From: Eledone cirrhosa
Lineage: Eukaryota > Mollusca > Cephalopoda > Octopoda > Eledonidae
DNA length: 64,000 nt
NCBI GenBank assembly: GCA_964016885.1
Contig: OZ024740.1
Location: forward strand, 299,869,117 to 299,933,116
Reading direction: 5' to 3'
Under the pieces are notes generated by a model, which searched no databases, was not told the DNA's origin, and was given only the letters and a program-made list of their open reading frames with translations. Both the position numbers and the translations under genes were made by a program. Below are positions 36,445 to 47,459 of the stretch, one piece after another (position 1 is the first letter of the stretch; the number at the start of each line of letters is the position of its first letter).

Positions 36445-37430
36445 TCAAAACAATTATCAGAAACAAATAAATCTTTGTTTTTATGTTGAAGCTACAAACT
36501 CATTGTAAAAATAAAATTACAGCAGCATAATTCTCAACGTCAGTAGAAATGGCACTGGCGTTGGCGTTCGTGTGCTCGCTCTCTATATTTTGTGGCACCA
36601 GGATTTGTACTAGCAAATTTTGTCACATCTCATATCCAGTTAGAAAATTCAGTTGTACATACACCTCACAGAACGGCCATTGCTTCTTCAGTCAGCTTTT
36701 GTGTCAGCATATGAAAGTCCCTTCTGTTTATGGAGAGGCAGTGGATATATATATACAGGCATAAGGATCTGTCTCGTCTTACAGCTTTCTCATACGATTT
36801 GATATTTTCCTGGATTCGACTCCTGACTCACGCCTCTGTCTGCAGGTCTGCATTTTTTTTAGGCTGGACCTCCATCGTATTAACTCTCCATACTCTTCGA
36901 CCATTGCAATAACTATGGCATGATGACTATGTGGCTGGTCCATTTTCCATATTTATTTTGTTGTTCTATTTCCGAGATACAACGGATACATTACATATTA
37001 CAGTGAGGTGCAGGGCTTTTTTTCATGGTAGCAGACTGCCATGAATCTCCTGTAATTCTAACCTCTTGATATATAGTATATACTATTATATAGGGCACAT
37101 CTATACCTGTAATGAATTGGGGTATTCCACTTTCCTGTTTCCTCTGATAATACATCAGTATAGAAGTTGAGGGCTGAAAAACGTGCTTGGGGGCTCCTTT
37201 TCTGAAGCTCTTCTGATACCCAGCTCTCAATAGAGTTTCTTACTATTTTAGCAACGTTTTGTTTCTATGTGTGTTTCGATGGCTTTTCTGATGGTGTCAC
37301 TAATTTCTTTTTCTGCCAACATCACAATTGAAGATCGAACTATATCATTTTTATATTTCTTAATTATTTCACTTTTTATTTCGAGGGAATTTCCTCCCCA
37401 AACAGCGAATGCTTTGACGGAAAAGAGGTT
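36445..37430. other. Unassigned DNA with short ORFs
   Basis: Frames on both strands (for example 36549-36764 plus and 36991-37230 minus) have no domain I can name. Given the setting they may be remains of LINE coding sequence. Confidence 0.3.
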
Positions 37431-37433
37431 ATT

Positions 37434-38131
37434 TTAGGTCACTGGGCTAGTACTGTTTTCGTCGATGACTGTGGTGATGATGGTGGTGGTGGTAGTGGCA
37501 GTAGTGGTCTTGTTTTTGTTGCCCTGTGTGGTGTCACTATTGGCGATCTTGCAGTTTATAATGTTATTGTTATAGTTATTTTGCTGGTTATCTTCTATAG
37601 CCATTGTTGTTGTCCTTGTTGTTATTGTTCTTACTTTTCGCTTTTTCGCTGTTGTTGTAGTTGCAACTGTCCTGGATGCGTTTTGCAGCCATGGTATCTC
37701 TGTTGTTACGTCGGAACGAGTATCTTCCACCTCAAACAATCCTACTCGAAGGAATGACAGCGAGAAAGACGCACTGGAGCAGCCACTTCACCTCATGAGC
37801 AAGCTAACCCTGCTCCGATTGCCGTTAGCAGTGATGTTGTATAGGGACCAACAACGCCGGACTTCTCCACTTCTAAAGGCTCTAGATAGATGGTATTGCT
37901 GTTATCTTTTGTGATATTGATGGTGTTGTTATTGTTGTTATTGTTGTTAGCTTTGTCTTGGCTACTTTCTATAACTTTAGAGAAGCGAATGGCAACTTCC
38001 AGCCTACTAGCCTTGCTGCTGATGCTCTGTGTAATAGGAGACATGGCAGACACGTTGACATCTGTGACCGCTACTTTCTCCTCGAAAGCTGAAGTGGCCA
38101 TTTTACTTTTTCGAAAAGTTGGCAGTTTCAC
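37434..38131 (-). pseudogene. Possible LINE ORF1 5' part
   Basis: Two minus-strand frames (38131-37793 and 37739-37434) are rich in Asn, Thr and Ser with poly-Asn and poly-Thr tracts, a composition very like the start of the Tx1-like ORF1 at 41865. There is no zinc knuckle, so the assignment rests on composition and neighbourhood only. A host Asn-rich protein fragment cannot be excluded. Confidence 0.3.
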
Positions 38132-38139
38132 ACTTTTCC

Positions 38140-38960
38140 GTTATAACAATACTAACTTTGCCATTTTGTAGGCTTTTGTTGTTGAATAAAAGTATTTTTT
38201 ATTCAATTATAGATTTGATGCTTTGGCGACATTCTTAAAGGACTATTCTTTATTGCCGTCTGACAATATCTAAGCTATATAGATTTTCCAATTGATTTTT
38301 TTTCTTCTGTTTATGGCTTTCGAAATGGGGAGTCGTTGTCTCAGTTAATCTTAATATTTCTTTGACCCTCTATTCAATGTACTTGTTAACTCATTGATAT
38401 AAATGTGAAGAAAGAAGTAATTGTTGGTTATTTATTCACGCCTCTTTCATGAGGTTAAATATCTTGTAGAAAACATCCATCGTTACTATTATGTTAGGTT
38501 GATCATAAAAGATAATGAATAATACGGAAGACATTTTGAGTACAATGTAAACATAACCATCTCTATGCAGTTATTTAATGTTTATCTACCAGTATACAAC
38601 TTTCCTGGTTGATTGAAAAGGTTAATGTGTCCTCTTTACAATGTATACGTGTTCATGTACAAATATACACAGCGGAATACGTGTGTGAATTGACGTCATT
38701 GTGGTCAGTATGGTGCAATCCAATTCTAAGAATAAAACTTGGCTTTACGACAGCACTGCTAATGTACATAGGAAAACATATACATGTCATCCAAAATGAT
38801 GCGTAGGTGGAATCAGTGATCCCAATTTACATTAAAGAAGGTTGAAGTATTTAAAATCTCATTAAGTTAGTATTGGATTATAATATCCATATACATATCA
38901 ACAAAATACACAACATCCACGCCTGAAATATTATATCAAGCTCTTCTTTTTATTATTCTT
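38140..38960. other. Anonymous AT-rich DNA
   Basis: Nothing recognised. Confidence 0.4.
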
Positions 38961-38971
38961 GTTATTATTAT

Positions 38972-39098
38972 TCGCCGAGGTTAACTTTGGCTTTCATCAT
39001 TAAGGGGTCCTAAAATAAAGCACCAGTAAAGTAATGGGGTCGAATTAATCGACCCCCCCCAAAAAAAAAAAAAAATTACTGGCCTTGTGCCTATACTA
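38972..39098 (+). repeat. SINE fragment, cephalopod type, lacking the tRNA head
   Basis: cgccgaggttaactttggct, aataaagcaccagtaaagta, then a C-run and A-run, then ttactggccttgtgcctat. It ends in (ATT)n. Confidence 0.7.
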
Positions 39099-39126
39099 CA
39101 AATTATTATTATTATTATTATTATTG

Positions 39127-39866
39127 TTGTTATTCTGTGAATCTCAGTCATTGATGTTGGTTAACTGGAAAGTCCGTTGGAATGAATATCAAGCCACAAC
39201 CTGCAGCCTCAGATATTCAGGACGTATCGGAGGGTTCTTGCTGTTCCAAGCAAGCATGCCTTTTGAAGCGTTCCAAAAAGCGTGAAGGGGCCGATTTCTT
39301 TAACCATCCCTGGAAACTTTTGGAGATAGTCCCCAGTGCGCCTATGACAATCGGGATCACTTTGACTTCATGGCAGTTCCAAATCCTTTTCACCTCCCAC
39401 TTTTGGTCTTGGTATCGGTTAATTTTCTCCCTCTCCTTCTCTTGCACTCTCGTGTCGAAAGGGCAGGCCACATCCACAATCAGACACGATCTTTTTTCTT
39501 TGTCCACAACCACCAGGTCAGGTCTATTGTGTTCCAATTTTTGTCCGTCTGTATCCTAAAATCCCACAGCACCTTCACCTGATTGTTCTCCATCACCGCC
39601 TCTGGCCTATGCTCATACCATTTCTCAGAATGTGGTAAATTGTTTACTTTGCACAGGTGCCAGTGGATCACCCTGCCCATCACATCGTGTCTCCAGCCCT
39701 TATAGTGGGTCTGGGCTAGGTGTTTACACTCGGACACAATGTGAGCCACAATCTCCTCTCTCTCTCCACAGATCCTGCACAGTGGGCTAGCCTCCTCCTT
39801 GTAAATATGGTGCTTCAACCACTTCGTTTTGAGGGCCTGCTCCTGCGCAGCGGTGGTCAGGGTCAC
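39127..39866 (-). mobile_element. RLE-type LINE 3' end, copy 1
   Basis: Minus-strand frames: LKHHIYKEEASPLCRICGER with CxxC...H...C (zinc knuckle ending IVSECKH), then MGRVIHWHLCKVNNLPHSEK. After a frameshift near 39535 come RPDLVVVDKEKRSCLIVDVA with the PD...D restriction-like endonuclease signature, EKINRYQDQKWEVKRIW and IGALGTISKSFQGWLKK. The 3' UTR runs into (AAT)n on that strand. No RT is present: a 5'-truncated insertion. The family is R2/NeSL-like by domain, exact clade unresolved. Confidence 0.82.
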
Positions 39867-40072
39867 TGTGGCTTTTTAATGGGCTTTCTCCACGAATGTC
39901 GCTCGGAAGTCTCCCCCCTATTGGGGAATTTTTTCATTGTTCTATTATTACATCGTCTGTTTCTTGTTTTTTTTTTACACGCAGAAATGCCCTTTTGTAC
40001 CGTTCTGTATTGTCCTGTACTGTCCTTAATGTATACTTTGTATAAACCCTTGTGGTTAATAAAGAAAGCATT
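39855..40072 (+). mobile_element. Tx1-like LINE 3' UTR, truncated copy
   Basis: Matches 46535-46735 on the same strand: gggctttctccac, ctcggaagtctccccccta, acgcagaaatgccc and an AATAAA at 40058-40063. It is a short 5'-truncated copy lying head to head with the RLE LINE copy 1. Confidence 0.8.
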
Positions 40073-40145
40073 ATTTACCAGTAATGCACTGGGTAATTGC
40101 TGGCCTTGTGCCTAACGTAGAAACAATTATTATTATTATTGTTAT
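40073..40145 (+). repeat. SINE 3' end fragment with (ATT)n tail
   Basis: Contains accagtaatgcactgggtaa and ctggccttgtgcctaacgta, followed by gaaacaatt and (ATT)n. Only the 3' end of the cephalopod-type SINE remains. Confidence 0.75.
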
Positions 40146-40822
40146 TGTTCTTTGAGTCTCAGTCATTGATGTTATTTAACTGGAAAGTTTGTTGAAATGA
40201 ATATCAAGTCGCTACCAGCAGCCTCAGATATTCAGGACGTATCGGAGGGTTCTTGCTGTTCCCAGCAAGCATGCCTTTTGAAGTGTTCCAAAAAGCGGGG
40301 CTGAACTAACTTTCTTTAACCATCCTTGGAAACTCTTTGAGAAAGGACCTAGTGCGCCTATCACAATCGGGACGACTCAGACTTCATGGCAGTTCCTTTT
40401 TACCTCCCACTTTAAGTCCTGGTATCGATTAATTTTTTTCCCTTTCCTTTTGCTGCACTCTCGTTTCGAATGGGCAGGCTACATCTACAATAAGGCACGA
40501 TCTTTTTTGCTTGTCCAAAACCACCAGGTCAGGTCTATTGTGTTCGAGGTTTTTGTCTGTCTGTATCCTAAAATCACACACCACCTTCACCTGATCGTTT
40601 TCTATCACCGACTCTGGCTTATGCTCATCCCACTTCTCAGAATGTGGTAAATTGTTTATTTTGCATAGGTGCCAGTGGATCACCCTGCCCATCACATCAT
40701 GTCTCCAGCCTTTATAGTGAGTCTGGTCTAGGTGTTTACACTCGGATACAATGTAAGCCACAGTCTCCTCTCTCTCCCCACAGATCCTACACAGTGGGCT
40801 AGACTCCTCCTTGTAAATATGA
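40146..40822 (-). mobile_element. RLE-type LINE 3' end, copy 2
   Basis: Same element as copy 1. The frame at 40761-40429 is open from YIVSECKHLDQTHYKGWRH to DLVVLDKQKRSCLIVDVACP and CPFETRVQQKERE, so the endonuclease core is intact here, but it breaks on either side. 5'-truncated and ends in (ATT)n. Confidence 0.8.
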
Positions 40823-40845
40823 TTATTATTATTATTATTATTGTT

Positions 40846-41549
40846 CTTTGAGTCTCAGTCATTGATGTTATTTAACTGGAAAGTTTGTTTAATGAATATC
40901 AAGCCACTACCTGCAGCCTCAGATATTCAGGCCGTATCGGAGGGTTCTTGATATTACCAGCAAGCATGCCTTTTGAAGTGTTCCAAAAAGCGGGGCGGGG
41001 CCAATTTTCCCTGGAAACTTTTTGAGATAGTACCTAGTGCGCCCATGACACTCGGGACCACTTTGACTTCATGGCAGTTCCAAATCCTTTTTACCCCCCA
41101 CTTTAAGTCCTGGTATCGGTTAATTTTCTCCCTCTCCTTCTCTTGCAATCTCGTGTCGAATGGGCAGGCTACATCCACAATCAGGCACGATCTTTTTTCC
41201 TTGTCCAAAACCACCAGGTCAGGTCTATTGTGTTCCAGTTTCTTGTCCGTCTGTATCCTAAAATCCCTCAGCACCTTCACCTGATCGTTTTCTATCACCG
41301 ACTCTGGCTTATGCTCATACCACTTCTCAGAATGTGGTAAATTGTTTACTTTGCATAGTTGCAAGTGGATCACCCTGCCCATCACATCATGTCTCCAGCC
41401 TTTATAGTGAGTCTGGGCTAGGTGTTTACACTCGGATACAATGTGAGCCACAGTCTCCTCTCTCCACAGATCCTGCACAGTGGGCTAGCCTCCTCCTTGT
41501 AAATATGGTGTTTCAGCCACTTCGTTTTGAGAGCCTGCTCTTGTGCAGC
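40846..41549 (-). mobile_element. RLE-type LINE 3' end, copy 3
   Basis: The least broken copy: 174 open codons (41478-40954) from the zinc-knuckle His/Cys (HIVSECKH) through RPDLVVLDKEKRSCLIVDVA and INRYQDLKWGVKRIWNCHEV to SFQGKLAPPRFLEHFKRHAC. The truncated 5' end lies at (ATT)n 41550-41597 and the 3' end at (ATT)n 40822-40845. Confidence 0.84.
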
Positions 41550-41597
41550 GATTATTATTATTATTATTGGTATTATTATTATTATTATTATTATTGG
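41550..41597. repeat. (ATT)n microsatellite
   Basis: Interrupted ATT array between the RLE LINE copy 3 and the Tx1-like LINE. Confidence 0.9.
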
Positions 41598-41864
41598 CTA
41601 ACTACATAGGAAATCGTATTATCGCGAGCTCCGCAAAGGTTTGTTGTTTTCAGTTTTTTCAAATTGCCAGTTACGGAAAATTTTAGTTGTTAAGTGTTTA
41701 TAAGTTCACATATATTGCTTTCTGAAAAGGACACTCAATAATATTGGGGCCTTGAACCCAAAATTTAAACTTATTATTTATCAAACAAAATATTTCTTTG
41801 AAAAAAACATGGACGACAAATCTCATGTTTCTAACAGACTGGCATCCCCCACCCCATCCCTATT

Positions 41865-43399
41865 GTGAACCTTGCCACGGTTGCCAACACTGAAAATGTA
41901 ATTAATGGCAGTCTCAATTATTTGAATTTGCCGCATACAGACGTGGATTTCCCGCCATTACCAGCAACTGCAGGTGTTAAAGCCGCCACCCCACCAACAC
42001 AAATGTTAAAAAGAACAACCAATACCACTGATAGCACCACCACCACAGCGACAACAGAAACAAAAAATAAATTATTATGTCGTGACATCGAAATGGATTC
42101 ACCGAGAATCGACTCTTCCACGCCGAATACCACTGACACCACCACCACCACCAACAACAACAACACCACCACCACCACCACAACTGAAACTAAAAATAAC
42201 AATAACAACAACAGCAACAACAACAATGAGAATAACAACAACAACAACATCAACACCAGCGCAAAGCAAAATGTGTCGTTGGCCAAAGCAGCCAAGTAAA
42301 GCGTTACAATCGAGGTAAGCCAGGATGAATTGAATGAAGCCAATCGAATGGTAAAAAAAATATGGGTACATGGTCAGCCCCCACATCTAATAAAATGGAC
42401 CATCGGCGCCTATGCACCACGTCATATCGGACGATAAACACAGAATCGCACCGAGTGGAACGGGCATCCGAGTCCCAGATACAAAAAGCTTTAGGACATG
42501 TGTGGGCAAAAAAAACCCCACAACACACGTGGGCAGAACTATGGAACCATGGACGTGTGCTTTGGAACCCCACCGGAAGCCAGAGAGCAATTTGTGGCCC
42601 CATTAAGAAGTGCGAGTTCACACTCGTCCCAAGCTATTGTGGTCAGAGACTAGTGAAGATCAGGGTGACCCACGTTCCGTCGGCCATCAACATTCCCTGG
42701 CTAATGGCTGCCGTCCTCGCCGACATTGAGGCCAACACTAAAATAATTGAAATAACAAAAGAAAAGCAGGAGAACTGGTCCAGACCTGGGATGGAGCTCC
42801 TGACCCAAGCGGACCAAAATGACATTGAGGAAATTCCAGAGGCGATGGACTTCAATGACGGCAAGTACCTCCCCGTAATCGTTGAGGGTAGAAGGCCTAG
42901 GTGTGTCGTTTGTGGCGAAGGAACCCACCTAAAGGCTTTCTGCCCTCAGGCTAAAACGTTGAGGCCAACTCTCCTAACCACCCCAGTAACTCAACCATCA
43001 AGAGCACCAGCAGAAATGGCAGCAGCAACATCAGAAGCAACTGTAGCAGCAACAACCCCAGCAACTGTAATAGCAACAGTAGCAAAACCACCATCACCCA
43101 CCGCGCCAGAATTAGCACCAGCGCCTCCACCATCCACTTCGCCACAACCAAAACCAACGCCTGTGGCGGATTTTTCAGTCCCCGACCTATCGCAACTGGA
43201 GACAGATTGTGACGACGAAGAGGAGTTGGAAATGGTATCAGAAAAAAAAAATGAAAAAAATCCTCTTCCTTCGCCCTCAACTAACAAAATGCAGGGTGAA
43301 ATGAGCAAACAAACAAAAGAGTTAAGACAGCTATGCCACCACCCACACCAGCATCACCAGCCCCATCACCACAAAGACCAATACCATCACCATCATTAA
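41865..43399 (+). pseudogene. Tx1-like LINE ORF1 (nucleic-acid-binding), frameshifted
   Basis: First frame 41865-42299: Thr/Asn-rich low-complexity N-terminus with DVDFPPLPAT. After a shift, the second frame 42362-43399 is 345 codons with a CCHC zinc knuckle CVVCGEGTHLKAFC (residues ~180-193; C-x2-C-x4-H-x4-C) and a Pro/Ala/Thr-rich, then acidic (DCDDEEELE), C-terminus. LINE ORF1 proteins bind the element RNA. The frame shift between 42300 and 42362 and a further one at the 3' end show decay. An intermediate frame (NEANRMVKKIWVHGQPPHLI, about 42330-42390) is the natural link. Confidence 0.78.
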
Positions 43400-43849
43400 C
43401 CCCAACACCATAAAAATCACCAACAAGTGAAACAGAAACAAACCCACAACAAACACAAACATAACAAAGCAACCAAAACAATATACACTACGACAGCATT
43501 ACATTTTGACAACAACCAATTATTACACTACATCCAACACAACACCAGCATCACAGAAAAAAGACTACACAACACCCCAAAATTTCACACCACCTCCACA
43601 CATACATATCACTCGCATCACACAGAAAATGTACACGACACTAAAATTAAAATTCCCCAAGGACATCGGAGACTTCCGACAAACACTGTCCAGGAGAATT
43701 TATAAGGACATCCTTCCGAAGGAAGCCACAAGCAGTGAGAAGGATGGAAAAACCCCCTACCTCCACGAGAAGTGAGGTAAGTGGTCTTTCCCATCTTTTT
43801 CCACTCCTTTTCAACATGACCTCACTCAGAATAGGCAGCATAAAAGCGC

Positions 43850-45198
43850 GTGGTCTGGGGTTGTTTATGGAAGCAGGGCCACCTGCACAATGACCTCAGG
43901 TCACTAAACATAGATGTGGTGGCTATCAGCGAGACCAGAATCTCCGAAGCACGACCCTTCGCAGCGATCTTCCGTGGCTACGATGTGTACGTATCTTCCA
44001 GCCGTCCAGGATCGGGGGAAGGAGTTGCTGTGCTTTTTCGGAGAGGTTTGGATATCGCCATACGGGACATTTTCCTGGACCCAGAAGGTAAGTTGGTGGT
44101 GCTGGACCAGCGGAGACGGGCAAACTTTCAGGCTAGTGGCCGTCTATATTAACATCAGACTGGGAAAAGCCTGGGGAGCATTGAATTCAATGGAAAAGAT
44201 ATGGAAATCAAACCTGTCGGCCAAACAGAAAAGGAATTTCTTCAGAGCTGCTGTGGAATCTGTGCTTATTTATGGCTCTATCACTTGGACGCTAACGTCG
44301 AAACTGGAGAAAGAGCTAGACGTGGCATACGCACATATGCTCCGCGCTGCTTTAAACGTGTCTTGGAGGGAACACCCAACAAATAAGGATCTCTATGGCA
44401 ATATACCACCTATCAGCAGGTCAATACGTGGACAGAGACTCAGATTTGCTGGTCACTGTTGGCGCAGCAAGGAAGAAATAGCAGGTGATGTGTTGTTATG
44501 GAGTCCATCTCATGGAGCAAGAAACGCTTGTCGTCCCAAGAAGACATACGTCAAGCAACTTGAGGACGATACTGGATGCACTGCGGAAGAACTGGCAAAC
44601 GCTATGAGAGACAGAGATGGATGGAGGAAACTTGTCGTAGAAAGACGAGCAAGCTCAACCTGATGATGATAGCCGTCTATGCCCCGAGAGGAGCAGGGCG
44701 GCCTAATTTCTTCCGACATCTGGAGACCATTCTTAGAACATCCCGCTCTTTAATATTAGTGGGTGACTGGAACGTGATATTAGATGCACGCTGGAGTGTG
44801 TGGGATTAGCGGATAGGGGAGGAGGGTGTAAAAGCCTCGCAAACCTGCTCAGACGGTTTCAACTGTCTGACAGGTACCGCCTGGATTTCCCGAATGTGCC
44901 AGTGGGGGCATGGACAAACCGCATCGAGTCATCCATATCATATCTAGATAGGGTATTTTCTAGTGAAATCGATAGGTCTCATTTCAAAATAGTCGACTAC
45001 ACGGACCACAAATTCGTGATCTGTGAGGTTGAATTAGATAGGCTTCATAGACAGGGACCCGGTTACTGGAAGCTAAACGCGTCGATAACAGCGCGCAAGA
45101 ACTACAGAGACCGGATTAGCGAACAAGTTAAGCGGGCATTGACGGGGGTCGTCGTCAACAACAAATGGTGGTTTGCTCTGAAAAGAGCGATTGAATAA
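43850..45198 (+). pseudogene. Tx1-like LINE endonuclease domain, split by an insertion
   Basis: Frame 43850-44130: SLNIDVVAISETRISEARPF (catalytic ET) and SSRPGSGEGVAVLFRRGLDI. The coding sequence then breaks at 44139 for the RTE insertion and resumes at 44680: AVYAPRGAGRPNFFRHLETI, LVGDWNVILDARW (GDWN), and then in another frame SISYLDRVFSSEI and DYTDHKFVICEVEL (the DH motif). These are the successive catalytic motifs of the APE-type endonuclease. Besides the insertion there is a stop near 44807. Confidence 0.85.
44139..44680 (+). mobile_element. RTE-like LINE 3' fragment nested in the Tx1-like LINE
   Basis: A ~525-bp fragment whose frame encodes SAKQKRNFFRAAVESVLIYG, ITWTLTSKLEKELDVAYAHM, LNVSWREHPTNKDLYGNIPP and RFAGHCWRSKEE, the C-terminal tail seen in RTE-like RTs. 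It ends in a (TGA)n-type tail (cctgatgatgat). The 9-bp gccgtctat is present on both sides (44139-44147 and 44672-44680), which fits a target-site duplication. It inserted within the endonuclease codons of the host LINE. Confidence 0.85.
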
Positions 45199-45911
45199 TG
45201 TCCATTAGGTTTAGTAAGGCTTTAGCAATAGAGAAAAATAGAGCAGAGGGAGAACTAGTTAGAAAATTAGACGAGGCGCTTAGCAAAGGCATTTCAACCG
45301 ACGTACTTGACCAATTCTTCAATGCAAAGGACGAAGGTTGCGTTGTCAGAGCTAGGGTGCGTGCTCTCAGCCACGAGGGGTCGAAATCCGTTCAATGGGC
45401 CTGAGTGGCGGAGACGCGTCGTGGCAACAAAGCCCCGATCCGGTCTTTGGTGGACCACGACGGGCGCATGCTACTCGATCCCAGCAAATGTGTGAAGCTT
45501 TTCAGCGACACTTCTCTCAGCTGTTCGGGGGCCGCGGCGGGCCGGATCAAGGGATGGACTTTAGTGCCTACCTCGACGGACTGCCGCGGCTCTCGGCCAC
45601 TGAGGCGGAGTGTTGCGAAAAGCCGATAACGGCCGCTGAATTACGGGAGGCAATGACTAGCTGCACAAGGGGTAACTCGCCTGGTTTGGGTGGTCTGCCC
45701 TATTAACTTCACGTACACATGCCAGACTTGTTCGGAGGCCTCTTGGCGGACGTCTAATGCAACTGGCAATAGAACGGGAGAATTCCCAGCTCTGCTAAAC
45801 ACAGAGTTCAAGATTTTGGCCAAGGTGCTAGGAAAGAGGTTGGCGCTTATCGTTGGTGGTCTGATGGGAGAGGCGCAGACACGGTGGAAACTCCACGTTG
45901 GTGTTCTATAG
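45198..45911 (+). pseudogene. Tx1-like LINE RT N-terminal part, frameshifted
   Basis: Several short frames: MSIRFSKALAIEKNRAEGEL, ARVRALSHEGSKSVQWA, then in a new frame MCEAFQRHFSQLFGG, ITAAELREAMTSCTRGNSPG (RT motif 0/1 region), a shift, and LLNTEFKILAKVLGKRLALI with GLMGEAQT (motif 2/3 region). The sequence then jumps to unrelated codons, so motif A, the SDQG-like motif B and the YxDD are all missing. This is a deletion rather than point decay. Confidence 0.82.
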
Positions 45912-46014
45912 AGGATTAGTATAGGGGAAGAGCAACGACGTACTTAGAGAAACTCTAGGCGTCGACGAAAATCAACTAGCCAATCTCTTCGGAAGAAATT
46001 TTGGACCGAGGCCT

Positions 46015-46560
46015 ATGGACAACTTCCAGAAATCCCTGACCTGGCAAGGCTACCGAGGAGCTTTGCCAGTTCGGGATAAACTCCGCAGGCATGAAGATGC
46101 CGTCAGCTGGGCATGTCTGAGATGCGCGCATGACAACGAAACCCTCCTGCACGCACTCGTCCAGTGTCCGATCATTGTCGAACACCTGCTGTCGCGTGTA
46201 GGACGGATCCCCCTATCAGCTGAGTCTATCGTGAGGATTGCCGCACCCTCTTCGATTAGCCGGGAAGGGCAGTAAGTCTTTATCTGCCTGGTGGCCATGG
46301 CGAAAGAGATAGTATGGTGGACGCGTTTGAAAGGGCTGAAGACGAGCACTTACCTCTTCGGTGATGCTCTGATTAACTTTTTCAAATTTCATTTGAAAAG
46401 GAAAATCATGGAAGAGAGGGAAGTGTTCTCTTCCCCGCATTTTGTTGAAAGATGGGTGAGAGAAGCGAGAATGGCCCGAGTATGTGTCTGTAAATTGAAG
46501 GTGGAAAACTGGGAGAGGACAATTGCCCTCTGTGGTCAGGGTCACCGTGGCTTTTTTTTA
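46015..46560 (+). pseudogene. Tx1-like LINE ORF2 C-terminal domain
   Basis: SLTWQGYRGALPVRDKLRRH, then CLRCAHDNETLLHALVQCP (zinc-knuckle C-x2-C-x7-H-x4-C), a stop at 46274, and in a new frame MAMAKEIVWWTRLKGLKTST and FFKFHLKRKIMEEREV. This is the usual C-terminal segment of the family after the RT. The stop and the frame change mark it as dead. Confidence 0.82.
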
Positions 46561-46718
46561 ATGGGCTTTCTCCACTATGGCCCTCGGAAGTCTCCCCCCT
46601 ATTGGGGAATTTTCCATTGTTTCGTTTTTGTTACATCCTCTGATTTTGTTTTTTTTACGCGCAGAAATGCCCATTTGTACTGTCCTTAATGTCTTACTTT
46701 GTGTAAACCCTTGTGGTT

Positions 46719-46724
46719 AATAAA
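46719..46724 (+). promoter_or_regulatory. Polyadenylation signal of the Tx1-like LINE
   Basis: AATAAA in the context gtggttaataaagaaagc just before the (ATT)n tail. The same context occurs at 40058-40063 in the truncated copy. Confidence 0.75.
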
Positions 46725-46726
46725 GA

Positions 46727-46800
46727 AAGCATTATTATTATTATAATTACTATTATTATTAGTATGATTATTATTCCTCCTACTCCTCCTCTGACTACTA
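46727..46800. repeat. (ATT)n / triplet microsatellite joining two LINE tails
   Basis: Impure ATT array grading into CCT/ACT triplets. The plus-strand Tx1-like LINE and the minus-strand RTE-like fragment both end in it, tail to tail. Confidence 0.85.
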
Positions 46801-47402
46801 CTACTACTTCTTCTTCGCCCACTTATTCCTAAGAGGGTCGTGCAGGCAGAGTCCTCAGTCCCAGCACGTCCTGTCAGAAGCAACCACGACTAACAGATCC
46901 GGCTGGATCCCAAAGTGAGACCAGCCAAGCGCATGGATGTTATCCAACTATCTCTCTCAGGGTTTACCCCTGTGACTCCTGAGCGTTGGTTTTACCTGAA
47001 AATCTGTCCAGGAATTCTTTCCTGAGACATTCTAACCCCATAGTGTTGGAGCTGTGATCTCTCAATTCGGACAATTAGTGGCTACTTGGAATGAATCTCT
47101 GATGTTTCAGCTTCGCACTCTATCGAAAAATGTTACTCAAAAGACCCTTCGGAGGAACCCCATATTTGGCCGCCTCTATTCCCGATCGTATTCTTACGGT
47201 CATTTCCAAAAATTCATGACAATGTGTGAGGGTTGGCACGAAATGCTAATTGAGGACAGCAAGTTTGGCTTTTACACCTACCTCCCTTCTTTAGATTACC
47301 GAATTCTGAAGCTGTACCAGCTCCTGCAATTTTTGCTTTTAATTCAACCTCTTGCCTTCCATCACTTGTGAACACGACCCCGAGATACTTGACTTTCTCC
47401 AA
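46800..47402 (-). mobile_element. RTE-like LINE RT C-terminal fragment
   Basis: Minus strand: MEKVKYLGVVFTSDGRQEVE from 47402, a typical late RT segment of RTE-like elements. After several frame changes there is RFLRRVF (about 47155) and a remnant ending SAC-TTLL before the triplet repeat. It parallels the fragment at 36005-36440. No catalytic RT motif is included. Confidence 0.75.
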
Positions 47403-47459
47403 CTTCTTCAGTTAAACTCCATTCACATGTAGAATTCACTGTGGATGTGTTCTTGAGGG

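Larger units (their letters stand above)
41640..46740 (+). mobile_element. Tx1/L1-like LINE, long but internally deleted and interrupted
   Basis: Plus-strand element with a possible 5' UTR (41640-41860), ORF1 (41865-43399), an inter-ORF region rich in ACA (43400-43850), an endonuclease (43850-45198, split by an RTE insertion), the RT start (45198-45911), a large deletion of the RT core, a C-terminal domain (46015-46540) and a 3' UTR with AATAAA at 46719-46724 followed by (ATT)n. Assignment to the L1/Tx1 superfamily is from the RT start (GPGYWKLN...; SPGLGGLPY; LLNTEFKILAKVL) and the zinc-knuckle ORF1. It cannot be autonomous. Confidence 0.8.

Noticed and set aside
41918..43481. Minus-strand Val/Leu- and Trp/Cys-rich ORFs
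   Set aside because: Shadows of the Thr/Asn/Pro-rich LINE ORF1 on the plus strand.
47214..47402. Stand-alone small protein
   Set aside because: EKVKYLGVVFTSDGRQ is a segment of an RTE-like reverse transcriptase, so it belongs to the LINE fragment.
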